NCBI GenBank assembly: GCA_031291845.1
Contig: JARLIH010000196.1
Span: 1 to 64,000, forward strand
Reading direction: 5' to 3'
Length of the DNA stretch: 64,000 nt
From: Isosphaeraceae bacterium
GTDB taxonomy: Bacteria; Planctomycetota; Planctomycetia; Isosphaerales; Isosphaeraceae
Position 1 is the first letter of the stretch. Every line of letters begins with the position of its first letter. The position numbers and the translations under genes are program-made. Shown here one piece after another: positions 18,694 to 28,225 of the stretch. Under the pieces are notes generated by a model. It ran no database searches, was not told the origin of the DNA, and worked only from the letters and a program-made list of their open reading frames with translations.

Positions 18694-20082
18694 TCATCCG
18701 GCGTGAGCCACGGGCCAGGCGCCGTTGCCCCATGCCGCTTCCCCGGTTCCCGGCGCACGGCGCTCCGCGAACCTGTTGATCAGAAAGAACAAGGCCATGG
18801 GCGGAACAACTGTGTGACCGTACACGTAGTAGAACCAAACAAAGGGATCGTCGGTCGCGATCATTAGCCACGAGTTGTAATAGGTCAGCGCCCACCAGGC
18901 TTGAACCCAGGGGAACGATTCGTAGCGGCGAAAGTACTCGTAACCAGTCCGTAGCAGAAGTGCCAGAATGCCCAAGACGATCAATGTGGCGGTCGCGCCC
19001 CCATTGAGTTGTGTGGCCCCCAGTAGGCTGATCGCCGGGCCGGTGAAATCCGGACCGCGCTTGAATTCCGAGCCCGCTATCCAGGCCGCGATCCATTGCT
19101 CGCGGCCGAACAAGGGCTTGTCCCTCCAGACAATCCGAGGAATATAGGTCGATATCAATCGCATGTACGATAGACCATAGTCGTAGTCCGCTTTCTCCGG
19201 AACGGTGTCCATCATCAGCAGAAAGCCACCGTACTCTTCGGTCTCGCGGCTGATCGACTCGGGCGGCCCGGCCTGGTCTTGGTCCATCTCGACGTTCAGG
19301 TTCTTGAGCACCGACTCGACCCGGAAGTCGGTGACGAAGTTCACGAACCCTGATAGGGAGTGCTCGTACTCGTGGTTACCACGAAACCCGATGGCGAACG
19401 ACACAACGAAGATACCGGCAACAGCCGTCAACGCTAGGACGGGCTTTGATGGTCGCTTCCCCTTCGTAACGTAAAAGGCACAGACCGACGCGAGCACTCC
19501 GAATAATGGAGGCGTGCGGCGGCCGTTAATCATCCAAATCATTACATAACAAATCAATAATCCAATCGCGGTCAACGTGATTGGTCCGAAACTCCGCTCC
19601 CGGTTGCGCCCCGTCACGAGAATGAGAATGGATCCCACCAGCATCACGACCGGGAACGATCCGAAAAGGGCCGCCTCCGGTGACTGATCATCTGCTTGGC
19701 TACCCGACCGGAGCATCAAGCCCGCGCAAAACAGCCCCCAGAGAATCAGCACTGGCGAAACGACCGAGACCGCCGACGTGGACCATCCCTTCGGAGGACG
19801 CGGCAAACGAGCCGCCAGCCACCGCCCGACAGCGCTAAAATACACAAGCAAGAACCACAGCAGCGCCCAGAGTGCCCGTAGGTTCGCCGCCGCCACGAGA
19901 TCGGAACCTCGTACCCGCAGCGCATAGTCGCGGTAGGAAATCGCCTGCACCACGTAAACCTGTAGATAGCCCGCCAGGAACAGCCAGTGGGGCGCGAAGG
20001 GATCAAACGACTTGCGGAAGATCCCCACCACGACCACCGTCAGGATCACCGCCGCGGTCGCGTAGACGTACAAGTCGCTCAT
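18694..20082 (-). CDS. Wzy-like oligosaccharide repeat-unit polymerase
   Basis: A 462-residue polytopic protein with ten or more hydrophobic segments and one long extracytoplasmic loop in the second half (about residues 225-330, including PRIVWRDKPLFGREQW). That layout and the position between glycosyltransferases and an acyltransferase fit the O-antigen/EPS polymerase group, which joins lipid-linked repeat units in the periplasm. These families are poorly conserved in sequence, so the call rests on topology and context. Its codons are richer in A/T than its neighbours, which could mean transfer. Its start overlaps the end of the acyltransferase gene (ATGA). Confidence 0.7.
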   Translation of the reverse strand: MSDLYVYATAAVILTVVVVGIFRKSFDPFAPHWLFLAGYLQVYVVQAISYRDYALRVRGSDLVAAANLRALWALLWFLLVYFSAVGRWLAARLPRPPKGWSTSAVSVVSPVLILWGLFCAGLMLRSGSQADDQSPEAALFGSFPVVMLVGSILILVTGRNRERSFGPITLTAIGLLICYVMIWMINGRRTPPLFGVLASVCAFYVTKGKRPSKPVLALTAVAGIFVVSFAIGFRGNHEYEHSLSGFVNFVTDFRVESVLKNLNVEMDQDQAGPPESISRETEEYGGFLLMMDTVPEKADYDYGLSYMRLISTYIPRIVWRDKPLFGREQWIAAWIAGSEFKRGPDFTGPAISLLGATQLNGGATATLIVLGILALLLRTGYEYFRRYESFPWVQAWWALTYYNSWLMIATDDPFVWFYYVYGHTVVPPMALFFLINRFAERRAPGTGEAAWGNGAWPVAHAG

Positions 20083-21179
20083 GATCCCTCGTACCTCAGC
20101 GATTCGCGGAGCGCCGGCTGGAATTCCTCCGGCCGAGACGGCCGCGATTCATACCCGAATCGGTCTTTCAGCGCCAGCAGCGGCCGCTCGACGTAGCGCC
20201 ATGAAAGCGCCGACACCCCCAGACTTGCGGCCAGCGTCACCAACCCGGCCCACCAGTGTCCCAAGCGCGACCAGACACCCACAAGAATCACAAAATATAG
20301 TATAATATAATGATAAAGATAAACTCCATAACTCATTTGACCGAGGGCCGATAGCGCGCGAAGCCGAAGTGGCACGAGCCACCGCGCCCCCGACCCGCGC
20401 ACCAGACAGCCGACGAGGCCGAAGTAGAGCAGGTTAATCGCAAGCATCCTCGGGCCGAAGTGCGAGAGCGCCAACGCCGAGCTCAGAAAGGGAGTCGCGA
20501 TGAGCAGGCCGGGCAGCACTGCCGCCAGAAGCAAGTACGCGACCCCCGAAAGGCCGACCGCGGCGAAGACCCAGGTCTCCGCAACCTGACCATTCTCGCG
20601 AGCTAAGAGCCATGCGAGCAGTCCCCCTAGTGCCAGGCCGTCGCACCGCGTGAGCAAGATCCAGGGAGCGAACCCCGCCGACCGCGCACTTACGGCCACG
20701 GCGATCATCGCGAGCGCGGTGGGGACCAGCGCGCGGCGGCCGAACCGCACGAGTAATAGCGGCCAGACGATATAGAACTGCTCTTCGATTGCAAGCGTCC
20801 ACGTGTGCCGGAATCCCTCGGGAAACGAAGGCTCTGAGCCGAACCAGTAGCATGGCAGGCGCTGCGTGTAGGTCAGGTAGTACGGCCAGGCCGCGATCGA
20901 GTCGGGACCGGGCAAGAACGTATTGGCGACCACGAGTGCCAAGAGCGCCACATAGTAAATCGGCCAGATACGAAGCGCCCTGCGTGCGTAAAACACCCTG
21001 AGGAACCCGGGCCGATCCTGCTGCAGGATGATAATCGTCGTGATCAGGTAACCAGACAGCACGAAGAAGAGATCCACGGAGGTCGCCAGAAATCCACACC
21101 ACGGAATCCAAATATGATAGACGACGATCGCGAGGGCAGCGAGCCCGCGGACGGCGTCGAGTTCGGGTATCCTGCGCAT
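20079..21179 (-). CDS. Acyltransferase family 3 (OafA/YrhL-type) membrane protein
   Basis: A 366-residue integral membrane acyltransferase with about ten helices. The N-terminal signature ELDAVRGLAALAIVVYH contains the conserved Arg11 and His22 of the family, and DLFFVLSGYLI follows. Such enzymes transfer acetyl or other acyl groups onto polysaccharides at the inner membrane. The start at 21179 places this motif at the very N-terminus, as usual. The 3' end overlaps the polymerase start by four bases. Bases 20281-20340, encoding a tyrosine-rich helix, are only 13/60 G+C, a sharp dip inside an otherwise GC-rich gene. Confidence 0.92.
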   Translation of the reverse strand: MRRIPELDAVRGLAALAIVVYHIWIPWCGFLATSVDLFFVLSGYLITTIIILQQDRPGFLRVFYARRALRIWPIYYVALLALVVANTFLPGPDSIAAWPYYLTYTQRLPCYWFGSEPSFPEGFRHTWTLAIEEQFYIVWPLLLVRFGRRALVPTALAMIAVAVSARSAGFAPWILLTRCDGLALGGLLAWLLARENGQVAETWVFAAVGLSGVAYLLLAAVLPGLLIATPFLSSALALSHFGPRMLAINLLYFGLVGCLVRGSGARWLVPLRLRALSALGQMSYGVYLYHYIILYFVILVGVWSRLGHWWAGLVTLAASLGVSALSWRYVERPLLALKDRFGYESRPSRPEEFQPALRESLRYEGS

Positions 21180-21195
21180 CGCACTCCCTCGACGG

Positions 21196-22473
21196 TCAGA
21201 CAACCGCTGTCTGTCGGATGGCTTCAATGACGGCCGCGTGGTAGCGCGGCCAGTCGAATTCCAGGGCTCGGGAGCGGGCCGAGGCGGACATTCCGGCTCG
21301 CAGCGCCGGGTCCTCCCCCAGCCGCTCCATCCGCTCGGCAAGTGACTCCACATCGCGAGGGGGAACGGTAAAACCGTCCAGGCCGTCGCGCACGACTGAC
21401 CCCGCGTTCGGTGTCACGACGCTCGGGAGTCCGCAGGCGAGCGCCTCGTAGGTCACGACGGCCGAGCCCTCGAAGAGCGACGGAAACACGAACACATCCG
21501 CCGCCGCCATCCGGCAAGGAACGTCCGAATGTCCGACGCGACCGAGCAGTTCCACTTCGCCGAGGTACTCGCTCAACGGCCCTGGGTCGCGCGGTAGGGG
21601 ACCGAGCAGTTGCAGCCGCCAGCCTGGGCGACGTACTCTGCGCCAGGCTTCGAGCAGGTACTTGATCCCCTTGCGCTGGGTAATTCCCCCCGCGAAGAGG
21701 AACGTGCAGTCCGACCCGTGCCGCTTGGCAGGGTCGGGCCGGAATCGGAGTGTGTCGGCCGCGTACGGCACGACGCCGATCTTCGACCGCGCCGTGCCGT
21801 AAGCAACCAGGCGGGCGGCAATGTGCTCCGAGGGGACCAGGATGCGGTCGGCCAGCGCGATGTCGCGGAGCCGGCGCTCGTGGAGCCAGCGCAGCTCCTC
21901 CAAATCGAGTGCACCGTCGCCGAGATAAATCGGGAAGAAGTCGGGCGAAAGTTCCGCCTCGACATCGAGCACCTCGCGCTCCTCCCGCACATCGCCGTGG
22001 ACCATGCTGAGCACGGTCGGCACCCCAAGCGTCCGGCATAACGGCAGCGCATACTGCGAGCCGACGTCGCTGAACAACAAGGCAGATCCAGGCTGAACGC
22101 GGGCCACCGCGCGGGCGACGCGAAGATCGAACCGCCGGGTGCGCCAGCGCGCCACCTCGTGGCGTGAGCGCCCTCGCCCGGCCGACAGGCGATTCTCGAT
22201 CCGTAGCGCCAAGTCGTAACCCCAGTCCGAACGCACGCGCGAACCGGGAATCTCGGGGTCGTGCCGGCGCCGAAGTACTCGCTGCCAGCGGCCGAACCGC
22301 TCGGGAGCGAGTCGCCTACCGAGCGCCGCGAACGGACCGTCTCCCTTGTAGTAGAACGACGTCTCGAACCGCTCGAGCAGCGAGGCCCGCGCGAGGGCGA
22401 TCACCGCCTGGTAGGCCGGAGGCCGCGCATCGGGACACGCGACCAGGATATGGGGAGTGGCGTGTGAACGCAT
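21196..22473 (-). CDS. GT4-family glycosyltransferase
   Basis: A 425-residue GT-B glycosyltransferase. The C-terminal domain shows TFLFAGGITQRKGIKYLLEAW, LLGPLPRDPG and the E-x7-E motif (EGSAVVTYE), followed by ALACGLPSVVTPNAGS. Residues about 185-200 contain DIALADRILVPSEHIAARL, typical of the family. The ATG at 22473 begins just before ILVACPDARPPAY, the first recognisable strand; upstream in-frame ATGs (22491, 22521) add residues without a domain. No good ribosome binding site is visible for any of them. The open frame continues far upstream only because it reads through the repeat island at 22580-22916. Confidence 0.88.
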   Translation of the reverse strand: MRSHATPHILVACPDARPPAYQAVIALARASLLERFETSFYYKGDGPFAALGRRLAPERFGRWQRVLRRRHDPEIPGSRVRSDWGYDLALRIENRLSAGRGRSRHEVARWRTRRFDLRVARAVARVQPGSALLFSDVGSQYALPLCRTLGVPTVLSMVHGDVREEREVLDVEAELSPDFFPIYLGDGALDLEELRWLHERRLRDIALADRILVPSEHIAARLVAYGTARSKIGVVPYAADTLRFRPDPAKRHGSDCTFLFAGGITQRKGIKYLLEAWRRVRRPGWRLQLLGPLPRDPGPLSEYLGEVELLGRVGHSDVPCRMAAADVFVFPSLFEGSAVVTYEALACGLPSVVTPNAGSVVRDGLDGFTVPPRDVESLAERMERLGEDPALRAGMSASARSRALEFDWPRYHAAVIEAIRQTAVV

Positions 22474-22579
22474 GGAGATTGGCTCAACCATCCGTGAAGC
22501 CGAGCGAAGAGGCGAGTCCATTCCGCCGCGTATCGTAGACCGGTCGGTCCTGCGCGTCAAGACGAGGGAACGGCGTCCG

Positions 22580-22916
22580 AGGAGGATTGCAAAGTCGCTG
22601 ACCGTCGCGGATTTTGGAGATGTCGTTGGTGGCCATTCTGAGCCCCGAATGGGGCGGCCAGTCCTCGCGATGCGTACTGCCGCCCCCCCGGGGGTCGTGT
22701 TTTCGTTGTGCGGCGGATACCAGCGGTCCGCACCCTTGGCTACCGACAAAACGCCCCGTCCGATGCCGGCAGCGGTCTCCCCCAAACGACGCGCAGGGTG
22801 GCATACCCGGAGTCTGCGACGGGCGAAGTCAACCCGTCCTGGTCGTGCGCCACGCCCGTCGCAGACTCCGGGCGTGCCACCCAGGATTGGTCCAGAATCG
22901 ACTTCGCAATCGTCCT
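22580..22916. repeat. Composite palindromic element with nested insertions
   Basis: The ends AGGAGGATTGCAAAGTCG (22580-22597) and its near reverse complement (22899-22916) are inverted repeats with two mismatches. The left 49 bases and the block 22773-22793 match, in order, the two adjacent blocks of the shorter element at 59546-59653. Relative to that copy this one carries two extra segments: about 144 bases at 22629-22772 and the 87-base palindrome at 22796-22882. When the 87 bases are removed, 18 bases remain between the inner block and the right arm, the same number as in the short copy. Confidence 0.8.
22796..22882. repeat. 87-bp palindromic element, intergenic copy
   Basis: The 30-base arms 22796-22825 and 22853-22882 are reverse complements with two mismatches, around a 27-base loop. 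Core of the arm: CCCGGAGTCTGCGACGGGCG. The frame beginning GTG-GCA-TAC at 22798 is open throughout and encodes AYPESATG at one end and PVADS near the other. The same length, loop size and reading frame occur in the copy inside the FHA gene (48969-49055). Confidence 0.88.
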
Positions 22917-23073
22917 GAGGTGCGTCCGCCTTGGCATCAATGCACAGAGTTGCACCCTCGGACCCGCCGGCGCCTAGATTCAACCCGCGCGCTTCAGTCG
23001 AGGGCTGAGCATCCGTTCGAGCCGTGGAAACCCACCATGGACGACCGGGCCGCCGTGTCGAAACACGACGGGG

Positions 23074-24354
23074 TCAGTTCCCGGCCAGTCCGTAATAGGA
23101 GAGCAAGCTCGCCAAGCCGATGAGCATGCCGATCACCTGTCCGGCCATTGCCCATGGAACCGAGGCGGCGAAGGGAGCGCTGGCCAGGACCATCAGGCCG
23201 GCGGCCATTCCCGTGTAGCGGCTGGAGAACTGGTGCGTGATCTTGCCCGGCGAAACAATCAGCAACAACATCGCGAAGCAGAGGAAAAGCCACACCGGAT
23301 CGTGCCGGCGCACATAGATGTGCTTGAGAGAGCAAAACAGAAAGAGCGACGCCAGGGCGAGCATCGCACCACCCGCCAGCCGGGGAACAGCGCGTGCGAA
23401 AACCTCCGGCAGCCGCGCGATGGTTGATCGCAAGACCGGGATTTCCACGACCCCCGTTAGCGCGTTGAGCAGGATGATCGCTCCGACCAGCGGCAGCGCC
23501 CAGCGGGCGCGCACGTCGAACCACCGGGGCGCGAGAATCAGCATCATGGTCGCGGCGTAGCAGACAGAGAGAATCGTATTATAAGCGGAAATACTCGACG
23601 TCGCGACGGGAACCACCGACTGCGGCGGCACGAGCCCGCCCCAGTAACCGATGATCGGGCCGGCGACGAGCAACGCGCCAAGCGCATACGCCGCTGCGCT
23701 TCGCCAGTTCGTGAGCGCCAGGCAGGGTAAGGCCCCGAGGACGACCAGGACCGATGCGCGGCTCAGGAACGCCGCTCCGAGCATCATGCCCCCGACAAGA
23801 GCGGCCGTGCTGGCCACCATCCTGCCGCCGGGAACGATTTGCCGCGAGAGCAGCAGCAGGTAGACGCTCAGCGACGTCAAAAAAATGGCGGGCATTTCCG
23901 TGAGCACCATGCCCGTCAGCGTCCAGATGGACGGGATCGCGATGATGGCCAGGCTGTTGCCCAGCGGCTGCTCCGAGACGAGCAGTCTCAAGGTCAGGAA
24001 CGATACGAGGATGGTTAGGCCAAGCAGGACCGGGTTCACCAGGCGAACGCCGGGGGGCTTCAGCCCGGTCAACGGCTCGAGCACCCAGTGGAGCACGTTG
24101 TGGAGGAGACCAGCCGGCTCGGGATAGTCGTGGAGGAACCGCAGTGAGAGGCCGTCGTGGTGGAGCAGCGCGACCGGCTTGAGATAGGGCGCCTCGTCGT
24201 AAACCAGCGGAGCGCGCGACAGCGCGGCCACGGCAGTCAACAGCGCCAGGCCTGCCAGGCTGATGCCAATGGACAGCCGGGAACAGACCCGTGACGAGCT
24301 CACTGGTACGAGCAAGCGCTCCTCCCGATCGGCCCTGGCGAGAAGACCTGTCAT
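23074..24354 (-). CDS. Polytopic GT-C-like glycosyltransferase (predicted)
   Basis: A 426-residue membrane protein with about ten hydrophobic segments. The first periplasmic loop after helix 1 contains PLVYDEAPYLKPVALLHHDG, resembling the acidic D-E motif of GT-C fold enzymes (PMT/ArnT-like), which use polyprenyl-phosphate sugars at the periplasmic face. Further conserved-looking elements are FLHDYPEPAG and LTEMPAIFL. The shape fits a GT39/GT87-type enzyme, but no closer match can be claimed. It lies on the same strand as the polysaccharide cluster, about 600 bases upstream, separated by the repeat island, and probably belongs to it functionally. Confidence 0.65.
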   Translation of the reverse strand: MTGLLARADREERLLVPVSSSRVCSRLSIGISLAGLALLTAVAALSRAPLVYDEAPYLKPVALLHHDGLSLRFLHDYPEPAGLLHNVLHWVLEPLTGLKPPGVRLVNPVLLGLTILVSFLTLRLLVSEQPLGNSLAIIAIPSIWTLTGMVLTEMPAIFLTSLSVYLLLLSRQIVPGGRMVASTAALVGGMMLGAAFLSRASVLVVLGALPCLALTNWRSAAAYALGALLVAGPIIGYWGGLVPPQSVVPVATSSISAYNTILSVCYAATMMLILAPRWFDVRARWALPLVGAIILLNALTGVVEIPVLRSTIARLPEVFARAVPRLAGGAMLALASLFLFCSLKHIYVRRHDPVWLFLCFAMLLLIVSPGKITHQFSSRYTGMAAGLMVLASAPFAASVPWAMAGQVIGMLIGLASLLSYYGLAGN

Positions 24355-25381
24355 GTCAGAATTCTCAACGTCGAGGGGGCATCAGGTTCCGCCAATGATC
24401 GTCGAATTCTCGTGGCCTTCACGGACAAGGTCGTCCCAGTCACGCGCAGCAACGCGATAATGAAGCCCGACCTCGGACTCACCGGGTGTGACTGAGGTAG
24501 ACGAGTGTCCGGACCCCGCGGGACAAATCGCGACGTGATCCACCGCGGGTCGCGCACCGGCACGATCAACCGCTACGGACTCGATGCCTGCGTGCGTTAA
24601 GAGGATGGCTCGAACGTCCATGGTGCCTCGCGCGAATCCGTTCCGTGGTGGCGAATCGTAGTTCGAAATCTCCCTGCACGTCAACCGAGGATTGCTGCGC
24701 GACATGGCCGGCCCTACGAACTGACAACCCGCACGGGGCGTGACCTTCGTTGGAACCACACCCGATAATCCGCGAGCGGAACCTTTAATGTGCGGGAGTT
24801 CGCTCCTGCTTTCACACCGCGATCGGAGCGGAAAGCAGCGGCAATTCCAAGGTCAGCGGACTCCCAGCGCCCGTCGCGGGAAACGCGTCCGGAACGAGCC
24901 CGCGGAGATTTCCCATCGCAACCAGCCGCTCCGTCGCGACTGCTGGGAAAAATTCCCAACTTGTTCGATCAAGATCGTCGATATCCATCTTGACCGGAAG
25001 TTCGGCGGCGAGGAATAATGTCGTCTGTGGATCGCCGGCGCCGAGGAATTGGGCTGGTCCAGTGGGCCTGCTTGGTCCGTGCGATCGTCCGGAAACGAGG
25101 AAGTCGCATCAGGCTCGTAGCCACGACGATCGTCCAGGGGTCCTCGCCAGCTCGCGATCCGGAATGGGAAACCCGTTGGGGTCCCTGGACGGGACTCGGC
25201 CCGCATTAATTCCAGGACGGCCCCCTCCGAATCGTTTGCGCGGCCCCACCGCTCGCCGGAGACAGACCGGCAACTTCCTCCGACAAAAGCGCCGACTCGC
25301 CAACGAGAGGCCTCGCTACCCGACACAACGTGCCGCTGACTGGTTACCCCAGAGGCGGGCGCGGACTCGTCGGAGTTTCTC
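24355..25381. other. 1-kb stretch with no supported gene
   Basis: Short open frames on both strands lack recognisable domains, consistent codon bias or ribosome binding sites. The stretch contains one partial copy of the ATGGCCGGCCCTAC repeat near 24704-24717. The right end must hold the promoter of the DUF1559 gene at 25382, and the left end the promoter of the minus-strand membrane gene. It could be decayed sequence. Confidence 0.5.
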
Positions 25382-26608
25382 ATGGACTTCTTGAATCGAA
25401 GAGGCCCGCTGAAGTCGGCCAGCGCGCTGGAGCGCGCCCCCTGGGTCGCCGACTTTTCGCCCGGTCGGAACCAGCGATCGAGCCGGCGCGCGGGATTCAC
25501 GTTGATCGAACTGCTCGTCGTGATCGCCATTATCGCGGTCCTGATCGCGCTGCTCTTGCCCGCCGTGCAAGCCGCGCGGGAGGCTGCCCGGCGCATGCAG
25601 TGCGTCAATAACCTCAAGCAGATCGGCCTGGCGCTGCACAACTACCACGCCGCCAACGACTGCTTCCCACCGGGCGGGCTCGTCGGTTATCGCTACGACA
25701 CGAAGGCGTGGAACCTGGACGGGTCGTTTGGCGCCTTCCCACGGGTACTGAGCTTTCTCGAGCAGCAACCGCTCTACAACGCCATCAACTTCTCGCTGGA
25801 ATGCCAAACTGACGCGTACGGGACCGTGGTCAACTCGACGGTGGCGATTACGCGGCTCAATACGTTCCTATGCCCCTCGGACACGCCTCCGGCGTTCCTG
25901 GGCACGGGGACAGCCCCCATCAACGCGATCATTGCGCCGGGCAACAATTACTTCGCCTCGATGGGATCCTCACTGGAGTGGGGAGGATACCCAGGCCCCC
26001 TCTCGGGACCGGCCAAGACACCAAGCGGCCCCCCGAACGGGCTGTTCAATTCGGGCGGCGCGCCCATCGGCCTGAGCAGCATCTTGGACGGCTCCAGTAA
26101 CACGGTCGCTTGCGGCGAATGGCGCATCGGCAGTGGTCTTCGGGCCAACGCGGGCGTCAAGGTCGATATTCCCACCGATATCATCATGGTAGGGAGTTAC
26201 CCCGCCGGGGTCAGCCGCAACACCCCGACGGTCTCGATGCCCAGCGCAGTCCTGGCGAACAGCCTGTCGGCCTGGCTTCAAACGTGCGCCAGCAACGCCG
26301 GCAATTCAGCGATGCGCTTCAACAAGACCACGACACTGGGGGAATCATGGAGCCTGGGGTTGCCCAGCTATACCCTCGGCAACTTGCTGGTCCCACCGAA
26401 CCCAAAGACGCCGAACTGCATTACCAGCAGCACCAACGCGGTCAATTTTCCTGGCGTTTTTGGGCTTAGCAGCTATCATTCGGGTGGCGCGAACGTCCTG
26501 ATGACCGATGGCTCGGTCCGCTTCCTCAAAGACGGCACCAACGTCCAGACCATCTGGGCCCTGGGCTCGCGATCCGGGAGCGAAATCGTGAGCGCTGACA
26601 GCTTTTGA
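25382..26608 (+). CDS. DUF1559 pilin-like secreted protein 2
   Basis: A 408-residue DUF1559 protein. It has the [13 protein letters not shown] prepilin motif and helix, the [14 protein letters not shown] block, and the C-terminal H-x9-DG signature ([12 protein letters not shown]). It differs from the copy at 9699 in having a leader of about 37 residues before the motif, unusually long for a prepilin peptidase substrate. No alternative start codon lies nearer, and GGAG is spaced seven bases before the ATG. Around 150 bases encoding the N-terminal region are strongly similar at the DNA level to those of copy 1. Family function unknown; secretion across the inner membrane is expected. Confidence 0.93.
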   Translation: MDFLNRRGPLKSASALERAPWVADFSPGRNQRSSRRAGFTLIELLVVIAIIAVLIALLLPAVQAAREAARRMQCVNNLKQIGLALHNYHAANDCFPPGGLVGYRYDTKAWNLDGSFGAFPRVLSFLEQQPLYNAINFSLECQTDAYGTVVNSTVAITRLNTFLCPSDTPPAFLGTGTAPINAIIAPGNNYFASMGSSLEWGGYPGPLSGPAKTPSGPPNGLFNSGGAPIGLSSILDGSSNTVACGEWRIGSGLRANAGVKVDIPTDIIMVGSYPAGVSRNTPTVSMPSAVLANSLSAWLQTCASNAGNSAMRFNKTTTLGESWSLGLPSYTLGNLLVPPNPKTPNCITSSTNAVNFPGVFGLSSYHSGGANVLMTDGSVRFLKDGTNVQTIWALGSRSGSEIVSADSF

Positions 26609-26640
26609 TCCGACCCCAGCCCGGGTTCACAGCGACATCT

Positions 26641-26692
26641 GGGGCCGGCAGCCCCTTACCCCAGCCCTCGCACGCAACCGTGACGGCTGGGG
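26641..26692. terminator. Hairpins between convergent DUF1559 and CysA-like genes
   Basis: CCCCAGCC (26659-26666) pairs with GGCTGGGG (26685-26692). A smaller GGGGC/GCCCC hairpin lies at 26641-26655. They sit midway between two convergent stops, so a shared terminator is plausible, although there is no T-run. Confidence 0.45.
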
Positions 26693-26725
26693 CGGGGGCG
26701 AGTTTGCATCCCGCGTTAATCGGCG

Positions 26726-27799
26726 TTAGACCTTGGACGCACATTCGAGCGGAGCCAGGTCGAGGCGAAAGACCTTCGACTCCCGCGGGGTCACATAGAC
26801 GTCATCGCCCGGCAACAGGGCCAGCTCGCGCGAGCGCTCGCGGGTCAGCTCGATTTGCAAGTCAGTGCCGTCCCGCAGGCCGACTTCGACCCGCTCCAGG
26901 GCCCCCAGCGGAACCAGCCGGGACACCCGCGCCGGCCACGACGTGCCATCATTGTGGGCGCGCGCGATGTCGAGGTCGTGGGGGCGGACGTACACGGTCA
27001 CCGGCCCGTCCGGGACGAGGACCTCACCGGGCAACGGCATCCCATCCCCGACCACCGCCGACCCGCGCACGGCCCGCCCGGAGAGCAGGTTGACCGAACC
27101 CAGGAACTCGGCGACGAACGGCGTCGCTGGACGTTCGTAGAGTTCTTGCGGCGGACCTGCCTGCTCGACCACACCGCGATTGAGCACGACGAGCCGATCG
27201 GCAACCTCGAACGCCTCATGCTCGTCGTGGGTCACGATCAGGCTCGTGACCTGCGTCTGCTCGTGAAGCTGCCGCAGCCAGTCGCGCAGTTCTTGCCGGA
27301 CCCGCGCGTCGAGAGCGCCGAAGGGCTCGTCTAGGAGCAGGACCTTCGGCCTCGGGGCCAACGCCCTCGCCAGGGCGACGCGCTGGCGCTGACCCCCGGA
27401 GAGCTGCGACGGATAACGCTGCGCATAGCCCTGAAGTTGTACGAGTGCGAGCAGCTCGTCGGTTCGTTCTCGAACTTCCCCCCGTGAGACCCTCCGTGTT
27501 TCAAGGCCGAACGCAATGTTCTCCCGCACCGTCATGTGCCGGAACAACGCGTAGTGCTGAGAGACGAAGCCGACGCCCCGCGCCTGAACAGGCTGGCCCG
27601 TCGCGTCCTCACCGAACAGTTTCACGTTCCCCGCATCGGGCTGTTCCAGTCCGGCGATGATCCGCAAGATCGTGCTCTTGCCCGACCCCGACGGTCCCAA
27701 AAGCGCCACCAGCTCCCCGGAAGGGACGACAAAGGAAACGCCGTCGATCGCCTGAAAGCGGCCGAACCGCTTCTTGAGGCCTTGCACCGCGATGCTCAT
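26726..27799 (-). CDS. CysA-type ABC transporter ATP-binding protein
   Basis: A 357-residue ATPase of the sulfate/thiosulfate (CysA) or closely related molybdate/spermidine importer group. It has Walker [10 protein letters not shown] (residues 35-43), Q-loop [14 protein letters not shown], signature [15 protein letters not shown], Walker [13 protein letters not shown] and an H-loop ([10 protein letters not shown]). A C-terminal TOBE-like regulatory domain follows (about 240-357; [10 protein letters not shown]). The QHYALF version of the Q-loop and [14 protein letters not shown] favour CysA. No permease or sulfate-binding protein gene is adjacent, which is unusual because cysTWA genes normally cluster. 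Partner permeases may be encoded elsewhere. Confidence 0.88.
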   Translation of the reverse strand: MSIAVQGLKKRFGRFQAIDGVSFVVPSGELVALLGPSGSGKSTILRIIAGLEQPDAGNVKLFGEDATGQPVQARGVGFVSQHYALFRHMTVRENIAFGLETRRVSRGEVRERTDELLALVQLQGYAQRYPSQLSGGQRQRVALARALAPRPKVLLLDEPFGALDARVRQELRDWLRQLHEQTQVTSLIVTHDEHEAFEVADRLVVLNRGVVEQAGPPQELYERPATPFVAEFLGSVNLLSGRAVRGSAVVGDGMPLPGEVLVPDGPVTVYVRPHDLDIARAHNDGTSWPARVSRLVPLGALERVEVGLRDGTDLQIELTRERSRELALLPGDDVYVTPRESKVFRLDLAPLECASKV

Positions 27800-28225
27800 C
27801 CATCTTCCCCCCGGGGATAGCCGCCACCGGCCCCAAGGCGAGGACCTTGAGACGACCTCGTCGACCCGCCCACTGCCGGCACGAGGCGCAAACGAGTGGT
27901 CGTTCTCGAACCGTCTCGCGCTTCGTCGACGGCGATCGAGACCGACTCGATCTGGCCTGCACTATCTTCATTTTTTCGACCAAATTAATCAAGTTAGCTT
28001 TCCGACGGGACTCTGCTTGGCGGGCCGACCAAACGAATTTGTGTCGGCGGTTTGCTGCACGTCAATTCAGCATCTCGATCGTCTTTGTCGAGAAATCGAA
28101 AGATGTGAAACTCATGAATTTTCTTTGCATCGCGGACTCGATGCGACGCTTTTTCTCAGATAGAGTGAACGTACTTCCTTTCGTTGGCGTCGACCGCAAC
28201 CTCGAGTGGTCTCACGGAGGTGTCG
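27800..28225. promoter_or_regulatory. Divergent intergenic region with A/T-rich patches
   Basis: It separates the minus-strand ABC gene from the plus-strand propeller-like gene and should hold both promoters. Two A/T-rich stretches are visible, near 27962-28000 (CATTTTTTCGACCAAATTAA) and 28085-28130. No gene, RNA structure or clear sigma-70 pair could be assigned. CGGAGG at 28215-28220 is the ribosome binding site of the downstream gene. Confidence 0.4.

Noticed and set aside
22580-22916. An insertion sequence
   Set aside because: The ends are inverted repeats, but there is no transposase-sized gene inside and no clear target duplication; a composite of small palindromes explains it better.
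22473-22983. N-terminal extension of 170 residues on the GT4 glycosyltransferase
   Set aside because: The extension only translates the nested repeat island. The first GT4 strand begins at residue 7 of the shorter protein.
24382-24759. 125-codon minus-strand frame in the 1-kb gap
   Set aside because: No domain, no ribosome binding site, and composition like random GC-rich DNA.
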